From Gammaproteobacteria bacterium (GTDB taxonomy: Bacteria; Pseudomonadota; Gammaproteobacteria; Steroidobacterales; Rariloculaceae), in the NCBI GenBank assembly GCA_022825505.1, contig JAJDWR010000002.1, forward strand, positions 1 to 58,324: 58,324 nucleotides of DNA. The letters are read 5' to 3'. Positions 34,280 through 43,867 of this stretch are shown piece after piece; position 1 is the first letter of the stretch, and the number at the start of each line of letters is the position of its first letter. Under the pieces are notes generated by a model, which was given only the letters and a program-made list of their open reading frames with translations, was not told the DNA's origin and searched no databases. Position numbers and translations under genes: made by a program.

Positions 34280-36271
34280 ATGCGCCTGACCCACTCGATA
34301 GCCTGGATTCTCGCAGCAGCACCGGCGTTGGCTCAGGGGCAGGGCTCCGGATCGATCGAGGAAGTCATTCTGACCGCACCGCGCGGACCGACGCGTGCCT
34401 CGCGTCCGGCGCTGGTGCTGGACAGCGTGGCCCTGCAGGTACGCCAACCCGTAGCGGTTGCCGATATCTTTCGCACGGTCACAGGCGTCTTCGTGCGCAC
34501 CAATTCGCGCGGCCAGACCGTGCCACGTATCCGCGGCGCCGAGGAGCGTCAGACCCTGGTGTTTGTTGACGGCGCGCCACTGGCCGCCCCCTGGGATGGC
34601 CGCGCCGATCTCTCGCTGTTGCCCGCCGGATTGATCGACCGCATCGAGGTCACAAGGGGATTGGCGCCTATCGAGTACGGACCCAATGCGGTGGCGGGCG
34701 CGATCGATCTGGTCACTCATGTCCCTCAGGAAGGAACGAGTCTGCGGGCTGAAATTCTGGTTGGCTCGCTGGGACTGAGAAACATCAGCGCGGTAGGGGG
34801 AGTTGACTCGGATAGCCGATGGTCATTCGTCGCTGGCGGATCGACCGTCGATCGCGACGCCGAACGAATCGCAGACAAGGACAGCGTTGCGTTCGACCCG
34901 TCGACCACTCGCGCCAGGACCAATACCGATCAATCCGGCGACAGCCTGTTTGCGGCGGCGGCCTATTCCGGCGATTCGTTCTTTCTGCGCGCATCGCTGC
35001 TGCACGCGGCGGCAGAGCATGGTGTCGCCGCACAGGGCGATTTGAATCCGGGCACGGCCAGTCCCCGCTTCTGGCGAATGCCCGAGCGCGGTCTGACGCA
35101 AGCAACCCTGAACGGAAACTGGAACCTGCGCGAAGGCGTCGATCTGCGATTCACCGGCTGGCAGCAGCGGTTTGATCAAACCATCGACGCCTACAGGGAC
35201 TATTCGTACACGGCGTTGCGGGAACGGGAGCAGGGACGGGATCACACGAACGGCGCACGACTGGCGTTGTCGACGATTGTCGATCGGGCCACGCTTCGCC
35301 TGGTGGCGACTGTTCAGGACAGTACGCACCGTCAGACAGACTTCACCACCGCGACGGGACGGGCCGCCGATTTCATGGAGGCGCCGGAGCTTCGCTACAG
35401 ACAGCAATTGCTGACTGCAGGTATCGAAACGGACCTGCGTCTGGGCAACACGTTGACTTCCACGGTCGGTCTGGCCATGGATCGCGCATCGACGCCGCTT
35501 ACCGGCGACAAGCCCCCTCAGCAACGGCTCTCGGCAACCGGTTGGTCCTCCGGACTGCGCTGGACGCCTTCGGATCGACTGTCGGCCGTCGCCACGCTCG
35601 GACAGCGCTCGAGGTTTCCGACGCCGCGCGAATTGTTCGGTGTTGCGCTGGGCCGCTTCCTGCTCAACCCGGACCTGCAGCCTGAACGCTCGCTGCTGGC
35701 CGACTTCGGCATACTACACAGCCCGTCGGATGCCATTTCGCTCGATTTCACGCTATGGGCAAACAACAGCGACGATACGCTCTCCCAACGTGTCGTGACC
35801 ATTGACGACACGATTCGTCGACAGCGGTACAACCTGAACGGTTCGCTGACCTACGGTATCGAAGCGGCGGCAATATGGACGATAACCAAAAAATTCAGGG
35901 GGGATTTTTCGGTGGGGCTTCAGGATGACAAGGTCGCACGGGGCGAAAGCGGTTCGCACAGGCGCCTGTTGCACAGGCCCGCGGAACAGTTGAACCTTGC
36001 GCTTGATTGGCAGGCGACATCGAACCTCGGCCTGCGCGCGGAACTCTCGTATGTCGGTCGAGCTTACGATCTGGCGGAGGATGGGACCGATACCCGCTTG
36101 CCGGCTTCCACCAGCATCGGCCTGAGGGCTGTCATGAATGTCGGCCGAATAGACAATCGGGACATCTTTCTGACCGCCGCTGCCGACAACCTGACCGACG
36201 CCCTGATTCTTCCGCAGTTGGGATTGCCTGCGCCGGGCCGCTCGTATCACGTTCGGATTCGAATCAACTAG
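34280..36271 (+). CDS. TonB-dependent outer-membrane receptor
   Basis: A 663-residue receptor. It has a signal peptide (MRLTHSIAWILAAAPALAQG), then a plug domain with ADIFRTVTGVFVRTNSRGQT, RIRGAEERQTLVFVDGAPLA and the TonB-family phrase IEVTRGLAPIEYGPNAVAGAI. The 22-strand-type barrel ends GRSYHVRIRIN. It lacks a conspicuous extended TonB box beyond IEEVILTA. The substrate is unknown; length and plug resemble vitamin or metal-chelate receptors. I use the internal ATG because the preceding 35 codons do not form a signal sequence and cover the palindrome. It diverges from the GHKL gene. Confidence 0.88.
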   Translation: MRLTHSIAWILAAAPALAQGQGSGSIEEVILTAPRGPTRASRPALVLDSVALQVRQPVAVADIFRTVTGVFVRTNSRGQTVPRIRGAEERQTLVFVDGAPLAAPWDGRADLSLLPAGLIDRIEVTRGLAPIEYGPNAVAGAIDLVTHVPQEGTSLRAEILVGSLGLRNISAVGGVDSDSRWSFVAGGSTVDRDAERIADKDSVAFDPSTTRARTNTDQSGDSLFAAAAYSGDSFFLRASLLHAAAEHGVAAQGDLNPGTASPRFWRMPERGLTQATLNGNWNLREGVDLRFTGWQQRFDQTIDAYRDYSYTALREREQGRDHTNGARLALSTIVDRATLRLVATVQDSTHRQTDFTTATGRAADFMEAPELRYRQQLLTAGIETDLRLGNTLTSTVGLAMDRASTPLTGDKPPQQRLSATGWSSGLRWTPSDRLSAVATLGQRSRFPTPRELFGVALGRFLLNPDLQPERSLLADFGILHSPSDAISLDFTLWANNSDDTLSQRVVTIDDTIRRQRYNLNGSLTYGIEAAAIWTITKKFRGDFSVGLQDDKVARGESGSHRRLLHRPAEQLNLALDWQATSNLGLRAELSYVGRAYDLAEDGTDTRLPASTSIGLRAVMNVGRIDNRDIFLTAAADNLTDALILPQLGLPAPGRSYHVRIRIN

Positions 36272-36301
36272 ATTGTCTGAAATCAGCGAGTTTTGACGAA
36301 T

Positions 36302-36904
36302 TTAGTCCCGGGGGCGCCATTCGCTGACGATATTGTCGAACTCCGGCCTGGGACGCTCGTTTGGCGGGGTCGCCACGCTCCCAATATGGATGAACGCCAC
36401 GATCTGTGTCCCCTTACCATGCCCGAGGTACCGAATCACCTCCGGATGGTAAGCGGGCCAATCCGTCAGCCACTGCCCCCGATAGCCCATCGCTGTAGTC
36501 GCCACCAGGATGTTCTGACAAAGGGCGGCGCACGACAGTAGCTGCTCCACCTCGGGGATTTTCTTGAGCTTCTGCTCGTTGACGTGGAAGGTCACCACCA
36601 GAAACGTCGGTGATCGCTGCGACCGCTGCCGTTCAACCTCGACCAGGACCTCATTGGCCTCGGGATGTTCCCGCTGAAACAACTCCGCGCAGAAATCCCC
36701 CAGCGCCTCCTGCGCCGCCTTGTCCAGCACCTGAATCCGCCAGGCCTCCGCCCGGCTGTGATCGGGCACACGCAGGCCGCATCGCAGGATTGTCTGAAGT
36801 TCCTCGTCGCTCGGACCGGGCGGAATCATGTCCTTCGCCAGGACGGACCGGCGGGTCAGCAGCAGATCGATGGTCGACTGATTCGTGGGGCCAGGCTTGT
36901 TCAT
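36302..36904 (-). CDS. Nitroreductase-family flavoprotein
   Basis: A 200-residue nitroreductase. LLTRRSVLAKDM gives the FMN-binding arginines, followed by LRCGLRVPDHSRAEAWRIQV, LSCAALCQNILVATTAMGYR and a C-terminal HIGSVATPPNERPRP. The family reduces quinones or nitro compounds using NAD(P)H and FMN. It converges with the TonB receptor gene with 30 nt between them. It appears to be a stand-alone gene. Confidence 0.9.
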   Translation of the reverse strand: MNKPGPTNQSTIDLLLTRRSVLAKDMIPPGPSDEELQTILRCGLRVPDHSRAEAWRIQVLDKAAQEALGDFCAELFQREHPEANEVLVEVERQRSQRSPTFLVVTFHVNEQKLKKIPEVEQLLSCAALCQNILVATTAMGYRGQWLTDWPAYHPEVIRYLGHGKGTQIVAFIHIGSVATPPNERPRPEFDNIVSEWRPRD

Positions 36905-37291
36905 GGCGCGCGACTTTAGCAGGTTCGTTCGGTGGAAGCATCGCGCGTTGCGGCGGCACTCGGCAACATGATTGGAGAGATTGCCGAGTTTCTGAGCGGC
37001 GAGGGCTGGTCAGCCCATAAGTAATAACAAGCTACGCTTCGGCTCAGGTGCTGGTTCGGCGAGCAGGAGACGCTTGCCCGTCGGAAAGGGCAACCCTCAA
37101 ATTTTTCTTGCGACAACCGAGAAAATCGACAAAAAACCCAGATTTGCATGCTTACTCGGCAAGATTGCGCCCGGTAAGGTGATGAACATCAACACTCGCA
37201 TTGTGCGTCCATTCTTACTCACGCATATCTTCGCCACGGTTTACATAAATAATAGTATTATTGAATCTTTGTAAACTTACAGAAGCGGCCC
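36905..37291. other. Intergenic region with an AT-rich dyad before the XRE gene
   Basis: No credible gene is seen in these 387 nt. The last 60 nt are unusually AT-rich for this window. They hold nested inverted repeats: GTTTAC (37239-37244) with GTAAAC (37271-37276), and AATAAT (37248-37253) with ATTATT (37257-37262). The dyad lies just before the XRE-zincin gene and fits an autoregulatory operator. TTTACA at 37240-37245 could serve as a -35. Confidence 0.5.
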
Positions 37292-38356
37292 ATGTTGGGA
37301 GCACGACTTCACCAAGCCCGCAAAGCCAACGGACTTTCTCTTCGGGCGCTGGCCGAGAAGGTCGGCGTTTCCGCCATGATGCTGTCGAAGTACGAACGTG
37401 ATGAATCCACCCCCTCATCCAGCGTTCTGATTGAGCTTTCCAATGCCTTGGGCGTGCGCGCCGAGTACTTTTTTCGTACGGCCCAAATCGAACTTGAGCG
37501 TGTCGAACACCGGAACCGGCATCGTTGGAAACTTCCCAAGATCGCCGAAACCAAAGTACTGGCAGACGTCCGCGATCAACTGGAGCGTTGGCACGAACTG
37601 GACGAGATTACGCCCGCTCCCTGGTCGGTTCAGTTTTCTCTTCCGGACGACCTCCCGGATTCAATCGATAGCCTCGATCAGATCGAAACCGTAGCTGTTC
37701 TTGTTCGCGAGCACTGGGAGCTGGGGCTGAATCCCATTCCAGACCTCATCGACACACTTGAGGCGCGGGGCCTGAAGGTCTTCACCACTCGATTTGACGA
37801 TCCCCGATTTGAGGGCATGAGCGCCCGCTCCGGTGATCATCACGTCGTCGTGGTCGGACGAATGTGGCCCGGAGACCGGCAGCGATTCACGCTCGCTCAC
37901 GAATTGGGTCACCTGGTTCTTGATGACCGTCTTGTGGACGAACTCGACAAGGAAAAGGCGGCCGATCGATTTGCCGGTGCATTCCTCGTGCCAGCGCAAA
38001 AGGTGTTCGAAGCGTTGGGAGTGCACCGTCGTTTGCTCGAAATTTATGAGCTTTACCTGCTCAAACAAGAGTTTGGACTCAGCATCAGCGGCTGGATACA
38101 TCGTGCGCTGGACAACGGTGTGATAGCCAAAACGACTCATGCCGCACTCCGGCGCATAATGGTTGGCAACGGTTGGGACAAGACCGAACCCGGCGATCAG
38201 TACCCGCCCGAAACGCCCCGCTTGTTCGAGCAGACCGTGTACCGGGCGCTTGGAGAGCGCTGGATCAGCGAATCAAAGGCTGCGGAATTGCTGTCAACTA
38301 CCGTGCGTGACCTCGGGACATTTCGTCGCATGGAACTCGTCAATGCCGATTCTTGA
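37292..38356 (+). CDS. XRE regulator fused to ImmA/IrrE metallopeptidase
   Basis: A 354-residue protein. An N-terminal XRE helix-turn-helix (LHQARKANGLSLRALAEKVG, then SKYERDESTPSSSVLIELSN) is joined to an M78 zincin with HELGHLVLDD and the third-ligand segment KAADRFAGAFLVP. Such fusions act as regulators that cleave partners or themselves. The usual small partner gene downstream is not seen: only about 60 nt remain before the convergent oxidase gene. Inverted repeats immediately upstream suggest autoregulation. Confidence 0.88.
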   Translation: MLGARLHQARKANGLSLRALAEKVGVSAMMLSKYERDESTPSSSVLIELSNALGVRAEYFFRTAQIELERVEHRNRHRWKLPKIAETKVLADVRDQLERWHELDEITPAPWSVQFSLPDDLPDSIDSLDQIETVAVLVREHWELGLNPIPDLIDTLEARGLKVFTTRFDDPRFEGMSARSGDHHVVVVGRMWPGDRQRFTLAHELGHLVLDDRLVDELDKEKAADRFAGAFLVPAQKVFEALGVHRRLLEIYELYLLKQEFGLSISGWIHRALDNGVIAKTTHAALRRIMVGNGWDKTEPGDQYPPETPRLFEQTVYRALGERWISESKAAELLSTTVRDLGTFRRMELVNADS

Positions 38357-38418
38357 GCGGAAATCGAGGAGATGCTGCAAGAATTGGAGATCAACATATA
38401 GCTACGGCTTCCCAAGCC

Positions 38419-39786
38419 TTAAATTCGGTCCGCCGCAAACGCCTCTAACTCCACGCCCGCCTTCCCTTCCAGCATCAGCTTGGACAGGGCCCAGCCGCTG
38501 CTGGGGGCCAGGGTGATTCCAGACATCTGGTGGCCGGTGTTCACGTACACGTTCTCGCGTGATGGCAGCTTTCCCATCACCGGGAGGCTGTCCGGGACGA
38601 GGGGGCGCATTCCCATCCAGGCGCGGCCTCCTTCCCTGGCCTCCGGGATGTCCAAGGCGCGGCTCACCTGCCGGCGGATGGACCGGATTCGCGCCATATC
38701 CATCCGGGTGTTGATCCCTGACAGCTCCAACGTGCCGGCGAAGCGCAACGCGCCCTTGTAGGGACTCAGCCCGATCAGAACGCCTCCCAACAAGAGAGCT
38801 TGACGCAGCTGATTCGTGGGCTGCTCGATGGTGACCGAGTAGCCCTTTCCGGCGATCAGCGGGATCGGGCACCCGACCATGCGGCTCAGAGATCCGGTTT
38901 GAGCACCTGCCGCCAGTACCACGGCATCCACCTCCAGATCGCCCTCGGTGGTCACGACCGCGGTTACGCGCTGTCCTTCGTTCCTGAACCCGTTCGCCCG
39001 GACGCCCTCGTGGATATCAACACCGCTCGCGCGCAACGACGATTCCAGTCCTGCCATCAGCGTCTCTGGCCGCACGTGCCGGCCTTCATTCAGGAAGAGT
39101 CCAACCCTGAACCCCGGACGCAGCAGCGGTTCGTACTCGTACAGTTCGGCTTCGCCCAACTCGTGACAGTTCGAGCCGTCTAACGCCATCCCGGACTCAG
39201 CCCCGGATGCGGCCCCGGATGCCCTCCCTGATGCGCTTGCCGATGCGCTTGCTGATGCGCTTGCTGATGGGCCTGCTGATGGGCCTGCTGATGGCCCCCC
39301 GGAGGCAGCCTTGGCCGCAGCCGCGAGTTCGACACTCTTCCGCGTCTCCTCCGCCTCCTCCAGGTCCCGGAACGCCATCAGCAACCCCGACTCGCTGTAC
39401 TCGAACTGCACGCCGTCCGCGGCCAGTTCGTCGTAGCGATCCATCGTCACTGCGTTGAGCGCAGCCAGCGCCGCGATTCCCCGCTCATGATCCGTGAGGT
39501 TGCAGTGCGAATGGAACCGCAACAGCCACGGAGCCAGTGCCACCAAGCTGGTAGGCCTGATGTGCAGCGGGCTATCCCGCCGCAGCATCCACTTCAGCGA
39601 CTGCACGGTGAGGCCGGGCTTGGCAAGCGGCGTCGATTTCGACGGGAACACCCAGCCGGCGTTTCCGAGCGAGCACCCGCTGCCCAGAGTCGACGACTCG
39701 ATGATGACGGGTTCCGCACCCAGCTTCTTGAGGTAATAGGCGGTGCAAAGGCCGATGACACCACCGCCAATGATCCCTACTCGCAT
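38419..39786 (-). CDS. D-amino-acid dehydrogenase-like FAD oxidoreductase
   Basis: A 455-residue DAO-family flavoenzyme. It begins with the FAD dinucleotide motif GIIGGGVIGLCTAYYL, then SLGNAGWVFPS, and has the C-terminal VYVNTGHQMSGITLAPSSGW that closes the FAD site. It resembles DadA, which oxidises D-amino acids and passes electrons to quinone. Residues about 163-195 are a Ser/Ala/Gly/Pro tract coded by a 12-bp tandem repeat, absent from family members I know. The tract sits between conserved segments and keeps the frame, so the enzyme may still work. Confidence 0.87.
   Translation of the reverse strand: MRVGIIGGGVIGLCTAYYLKKLGAEPVIIESSTLGSGCSLGNAGWVFPSKSTPLAKPGLTVQSLKWMLRRDSPLHIRPTSLVALAPWLLRFHSHCNLTDHERGIAALAALNAVTMDRYDELAADGVQFEYSESGLLMAFRDLEEAEETRKSVELAAAAKAASGGPSAGPSAGPSASASASASASASGRASGAASGAESGMALDGSNCHELGEAELYEYEPLLRPGFRVGLFLNEGRHVRPETLMAGLESSLRASGVDIHEGVRANGFRNEGQRVTAVVTTEGDLEVDAVVLAAGAQTGSLSRMVGCPIPLIAGKGYSVTIEQPTNQLRQALLLGGVLIGLSPYKGALRFAGTLELSGINTRMDMARIRSIRRQVSRALDIPEAREGGRAWMGMRPLVPDSLPVMGKLPSRENVYVNTGHQMSGITLAPSSGWALSKLMLEGKAGVELEAFAADRI
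39203..39298. repeat. 12-bp tandem repeat, eight units, inside the oxidase gene
   Basis: Eight imperfect units, variants of GCTGATGCGCTT and GCTGATGGGCCT, occupy 96 nt. Each unit adds four codons (mostly SASA or SAGP on the minus strand), so copy-number change keeps the frame. Confidence 0.85.
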
Positions 39787-40027
39787 CAGATATTACCCGA
39801 GCTGGCCAAAATCTCTTGCAGGACCCGCTCCACCCAAGTCTTCTCGTTCAAGATCCTTGCGTTCGTCCAAATCCCTCGGCAAGCACCCATGGAATACGCG
39901 ACTAAGTCACAAATCATCAACAAGTAACGCTACCACTGATATTCACGGCGCACTACGCACTGATGAAGCCGCTTCGCCGCGATAGTATTATCCACACTCA
40001 AAAGAACGCTAATCGGGGGAGAGAATA

Positions 40028-41017
40028 ATGACAAATGAACTCAGGATAATTGGTCTTGTCGCGGCTCTGGCTATTGTTTCCGGAAGTGGCTGCACAACAC
40101 CTGAAAACAATGAGGAGAACGAGTCCACTACGGAAGCGTTGACGAGTGGGCTCGCGAACATGAATGGATTCAGCGGTCTCGCTCAAGTGGACGAATTCAC
40201 GTACTTGGCAGTCCATGACGAGTTGGTATACGAAGATGGAATCAGGCTGACTCTTGTGCGACTGGAAGACGACGCGACTCCCACATTTTCCGCGGTAGTC
40301 GTCGACAACTGGGTAGATTCCGAAGGGCCATCAAGTGACCTCGAGTCAATTTGTGCCGTACCTTCACGTCCGAACCAATTCATTCTTGCCGAGGCAGGAT
40401 ACTGGCAGGAAGAGTATGGAAGACTGTTTCATATCGAATTGGGTGCTGAGCAGGATAGCGCGAGAGTGCTTGGAGCATTCAAGCTGCCACTGTTCGCCGA
40501 TAACAACCCTGATCAAGAGGGGGACCAGTTCGAGGGACTTGCATGCGTGGATGCCGGCGAAGATTCGGTGCTCTTGATATTGGGAGAGCGGGGCGGATCT
40601 GAAACCTATGTCTCGGGACTCCTCAGGTGGGGAACACTCGATCTCACAGACTATGCTCTAACGTTTACAGCCGATGGAGAGCAGGGAGTTGAACTGAATG
40701 CGCCCGGCAATTGGCTGGACGGGACCCAAAATCGAGACATTTCGGCTCTCCATCTGGACAGTGAAGGGATACTTTGGGCCTCTGCAAGCGAAGACCCCGG
40801 CGACCTTGGGCCATTCTATTCCGTTGTTTTTCGGGTCGGGACGATCAGCCTGGACCTGGGAATCCCAATTCAGGTCGACGATGCATTGGAAGTCTGGAAG
40901 GAAGTTTCCGGTTTCAAGATAGAGGCGCTCTCCGGACCCTCGGCGATCGTCGCCGGAAGCACGCTTAGTTTCGGCACCGAAGATGAACTCTATGGCGGCG
41001 CATTGAGATTTCTCTAG
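40028..41017 (+). CDS. Lipoprotein with beta-propeller-like domain
   Basis: A 329-residue predicted lipoprotein. It has a signal with a lipobox-like VSGSGC (Cys about 23), then an acidic linker and repeated strand-turn units (DLESICAVPSRPNQFILAEA, FEGLACVDAGEDSVLLILGE, DISALHLDSEGILWAS). These recall SdiA-regulated or esterase-like propellers. The function is unknown. Codon use is less GC-rich than the flanks, hinting at transfer. It is convergent with the ABC permease genes. Confidence 0.72.
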   Translation: MTNELRIIGLVAALAIVSGSGCTTPENNEENESTTEALTSGLANMNGFSGLAQVDEFTYLAVHDELVYEDGIRLTLVRLEDDATPTFSAVVVDNWVDSEGPSSDLESICAVPSRPNQFILAEAGYWQEEYGRLFHIELGAEQDSARVLGAFKLPLFADNNPDQEGDQFEGLACVDAGEDSVLLILGERGGSETYVSGLLRWGTLDLTDYALTFTADGEQGVELNAPGNWLDGTQNRDISALHLDSEGILWASASEDPGDLGPFYSVVFRVGTISLDLGIPIQVDDALEVWKEVSGFKIEALSGPSAIVAGSTLSFGTEDELYGGALRFL

Positions 41018-41020
41018 AGC

Positions 41021-41034
41021 GCAGGCGTGCCTGC
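41021..41034. terminator. Possible bidirectional terminator hairpin
   Basis: GCAGG and CCTGC pair around CGTG between the convergent lipoprotein and permease genes. It is followed by GGGTTT on the plus strand, so the T-tract is weak. Confidence 0.35.
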
Positions 41035-41051
41035 GGGTTTGAAGTGCGTGC

Positions 41052-42449
41052 TCACAACGGAGATACCTTCTGCCTGGCATACCCGATGGCAGCCAGAACG
41101 CCGGCGCAGACCAGCAGGAAGATAATTGGAAACGAGATTTGCCTTAACGCGGCGCCGGGTCCTGCCAGCTCCATGGAGAAGACGGGGATCGCGCCCAGGC
41201 TGTCGCTTCCCAATCTGTTTTTCGAAATGATTGCGGGTCGCACAATATCGTTCAGATCATCCATCGCGGTCCCTGCCTGCGTGATGAACATCTGCGCCTG
41301 GTCGAAGTCGGATCCTGCGATTCGGAAGAACGCTCGTTGGGCAATGATGGCCGGCGACAAGTACTGCAGGCGGTCGACAAAGGCGCTTCTCTGGCGGTTC
41401 GCTTCTTCAAAGGCGTTTACGATAGGTACGGTGTTCGACAGCACCTGTTCGTTGGCCAGAAAAACCGCGCTGAAGAAATCCGGTACGGATTCGTCGCTGA
41501 CCGTCAGTTCGGGATGATCCTGCAGAAAGTCATCCGTCAGTTCGCTCGTACGCCTGGACGCATCGACCTGGGCCGCACGCGAGTCGGACAGGTATTCCAG
41601 TTGTGAAGGCAAGGGATAAACGGCCTCGCCCGCGCTGTTGGTCAGTGCCGGGATTGCGAGCGTGAAGAGCACCCACAGGCCGATCAGCGTGGCCGCCGTG
41701 GCCTCGCTGCGCCTTATGCGGCTGACCGCCAGGTAGATGAGCGCCAGCCAGAACAAGGTGTAAGCAAAGAAGGTGCCAAGCCAGAGCAGACCATGGCCAC
41801 CGAAACCACCCTCACCGGCGGTTGCAAGGCCGACCACAACTGAAACCAGCGCCAACAGAATCAGCAGGCCATTACGTACAGCCAGTCGTGTAACCAGAAC
41901 GTTTTCCGTGCTGATGGGATTGGAAAGCAGCAGCTTCAACGTTCCCCTGGAGCGGTCGGAAGCGAGCACGTCGAAGGAAAGCGCGATCATCAGGAGCGGC
42001 AACACCACTACGGTAAAGAAGGCCAGATCGAACTTGCCCAGAGACAGCGTTGTCGGGTTGTCGAACTCATAGGGCTCGATCATGGACATCCTGGTTTGCA
42101 GCGGCGTGATGGTGGCGCGGGTTGGAAGAAGCGCCGAGCTCCCGACGGCCAGGTGTCCGAGCGGACCGACCGGCTGCGTCGCGGGTATCTGAATATTGCC
42201 GGGACGCGCCGCAAACGGCGATGCCTCCTGCGTTCCCTGTTCGATCGCAAACAGATCCTCGCGCCACGATTGCATTTGTACTTTGACATCGGCTTGGTAA
42301 TTGCCGAGCATCGCAACTTGCGCGTCGCGCCAGGTGGTTCCCGACCAGACCGAATAAAGCGATGCAATCAGGGCAAACGCCAAAATCGCCATTGCGGCGA
42401 GCGATCTGCGAATTCTCAGGAACTCGAGTTTGAGCAACGCACCTGTCAC
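41052..42449 (-). CDS. ABC-2 type permease, DUF3526 family (second copy)
   Basis: A 465-residue membrane protein. A first helix (AMAILAFALIASLYSVWSG) is followed by a long extracytoplasmic domain, then helices such as FFTVVVLPLLMIALSF, GLLILLALVSVVVGLA and FAYTLFWLALIYLAV, and a final IIFLLVCAGVLAAIGYA. This is the DUF3526-type ABC-2 permease layout. The start is GTG overlapping the stop of the first permease (GTGA). With the preceding permease and ATPase it forms a three-gene transporter, probably an exporter; the cargo is unknown. Confidence 0.87.
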   Translation of the reverse strand: MTGALLKLEFLRIRRSLAAMAILAFALIASLYSVWSGTTWRDAQVAMLGNYQADVKVQMQSWREDLFAIEQGTQEASPFAARPGNIQIPATQPVGPLGHLAVGSSALLPTRATITPLQTRMSMIEPYEFDNPTTLSLGKFDLAFFTVVVLPLLMIALSFDVLASDRSRGTLKLLLSNPISTENVLVTRLAVRNGLLILLALVSVVVGLATAGEGGFGGHGLLWLGTFFAYTLFWLALIYLAVSRIRRSEATAATLIGLWVLFTLAIPALTNSAGEAVYPLPSQLEYLSDSRAAQVDASRRTSELTDDFLQDHPELTVSDESVPDFFSAVFLANEQVLSNTVPIVNAFEEANRQRSAFVDRLQYLSPAIIAQRAFFRIAGSDFDQAQMFITQAGTAMDDLNDIVRPAIISKNRLGSDSLGAIPVFSMELAGPGAALRQISFPIIFLLVCAGVLAAIGYARQKVSPL

Positions 42450-43867
42450 TTCACGGCCTCCAGTCGTGCGGCCCGATTGGCGGCCCAGCGTGCAAAGAGA
42501 AAGCTCGCAACGGCCCAAAAGAGCAGAATGCCCGCGTGAACGAGATAATTCGAAACAAACGTGCCGATTGACGGCAATCTGCCCTCATAAGCTGGAATCT
42601 GGGGCCAGAATGACGCATCGCTCTGGTACAGAAACGATTGTCCGTTCGCGTTGTAAATCATGTCCTCGTTCATCTGCCGGATGATCACGCGTCTGTGCGC
42701 TTCGGCTTCCTGAACGAATTGGGTGTGATGAAAACGATCGGTACCGGCGAGCCCGGAGGAAAGCGCCATGATGGCGGAGGTGGGTGACAACACGGACAAC
42801 ACCTTGAGCGTATTTTCCTGACTGGCGTACCCGTCTCGAAGTCCGCCGTAAAAGTCATCCCAAAGCGGGTTTGCATGATCCTCGCTGGCCTGTAATCGGT
42901 GGGCGGCAAAGTCGACTGGCGCGTCGTTCACATCGGTGACTCCATAAGTCTCCAGAAATTCCTCCCTGTGCCTGTCGGCGTAATCCGAGGTTCCAAAGTC
43001 TCCCCTGACTGCATTCAGGGCAAAAGTCGTATCGAAGGCGTCGGGCTGCGGTGTTCTCATGACCGCGATATCGCCGCCCAACCGGGGCGCCAGGACCGTG
43101 ACAACGCTCCAGACGGAAATGAGCGCGATGGCTGCAGCGCGGCGACTGCTGCACAGTGCGGACAGGCCAATGGTCAGCATTGCGTATATGAACAGGTAAA
43201 CCGCGTAAGTGACGAACAGCCCGGCCAGGCGTATTCCCAGGTCTTCCTGCGGTGCTCCCTCACCAAAGGCCAGGATGGCTATGGCCACGAATCCTCCGAG
43301 GAGGATCAACAGTTTCAGCAGCGCTGACAGCGCTCCACGGAGCTTTCCGATGAACAACACGCTCGGTGAAGCGCCGTAACTCATGACCTGACGCAGCGTT
43401 CCGTCTTGCCGTTCGCCTGCGTAAGAGGCAAACAACAGCAATACGACCAACAGCGGGATCAGGTATTGCAGGACCCAAGCCGGGCTGAGAATGACAAATC
43501 GCGCCAGATCGCCCGCGCCCTCTGCGCGCCGGAAGGTTGCGGGATTCTGAATGTGACCTTCCATCCAGACCGCCATCCCCGCGTAGTCGATGACGCCGGG
43601 ATCAAAGCCTGAAAGCGAGGGGATCGGCATGAAGGCGTACTTGGAATAGTGCGCGGCCGAATGGGGGTTTATGCTGCCCTGAGCGTCAAAATTCGCCCGA
43701 TCGGCCTGGGCGGCCGCGGTGCGTTCCATTTCAAACGTGTTGGTTCTCACGACGCCGACGGAGAGGGCCGCGATCACGGCAAGCAGTAACGCGATGTAGA
43801 TGCCCCTCAGCCGCCTGTCGCGACCGGCAACCAGGGCTTCCTTGCGAGCAATGACGGATGCACTCAT
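42446..43867 (-). CDS. ABC-2 type permease, DUF3526 family (first copy)
   Basis: A 473-residue paralogue of the next permease. It has an N-terminal helix (GIYIALLLAVIAALSVGVV), a large periplasmic loop, and a core of helices including VLQYLIPLLVVLLLFASYAG, KLLILLGGFVAIAILAF and LFVTYAVYLFIYAMLTIGLS. ERQDGTLRQVMSYG is the coupling segment typical of ABC-2 permeases. Its ATG overlaps the ATPase stop (ATGA). The two permeases presumably form a heterodimer. Confidence 0.88.
   Translation of the reverse strand: MSASVIARKEALVAGRDRRLRGIYIALLLAVIAALSVGVVRTNTFEMERTAAAQADRANFDAQGSINPHSAAHYSKYAFMPIPSLSGFDPGVIDYAGMAVWMEGHIQNPATFRRAEGAGDLARFVILSPAWVLQYLIPLLVVLLLFASYAGERQDGTLRQVMSYGASPSVLFIGKLRGALSALLKLLILLGGFVAIAILAFGEGAPQEDLGIRLAGLFVTYAVYLFIYAMLTIGLSALCSSRRAAAIALISVWSVVTVLAPRLGGDIAVMRTPQPDAFDTTFALNAVRGDFGTSDYADRHREEFLETYGVTDVNDAPVDFAAHRLQASEDHANPLWDDFYGGLRDGYASQENTLKVLSVLSPTSAIMALSSGLAGTDRFHHTQFVQEAEAHRRVIIRQMNEDMIYNANGQSFLYQSDASFWPQIPAYEGRLPSIGTFVSNYLVHAGILLFWAVASFLFARWAANRAARLEAVK

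Noticed and set aside
32808..34289. A 493-codon plus-strand frame opposite the GHKL ATPase
   Set aside because: Antisense shadow; all GHKL motifs lie on the other strand.
39203..39298. Possible CRISPR-like array
   Set aside because: The units are 12 bp with no spacers and are translated in frame inside a flavoenzyme gene.
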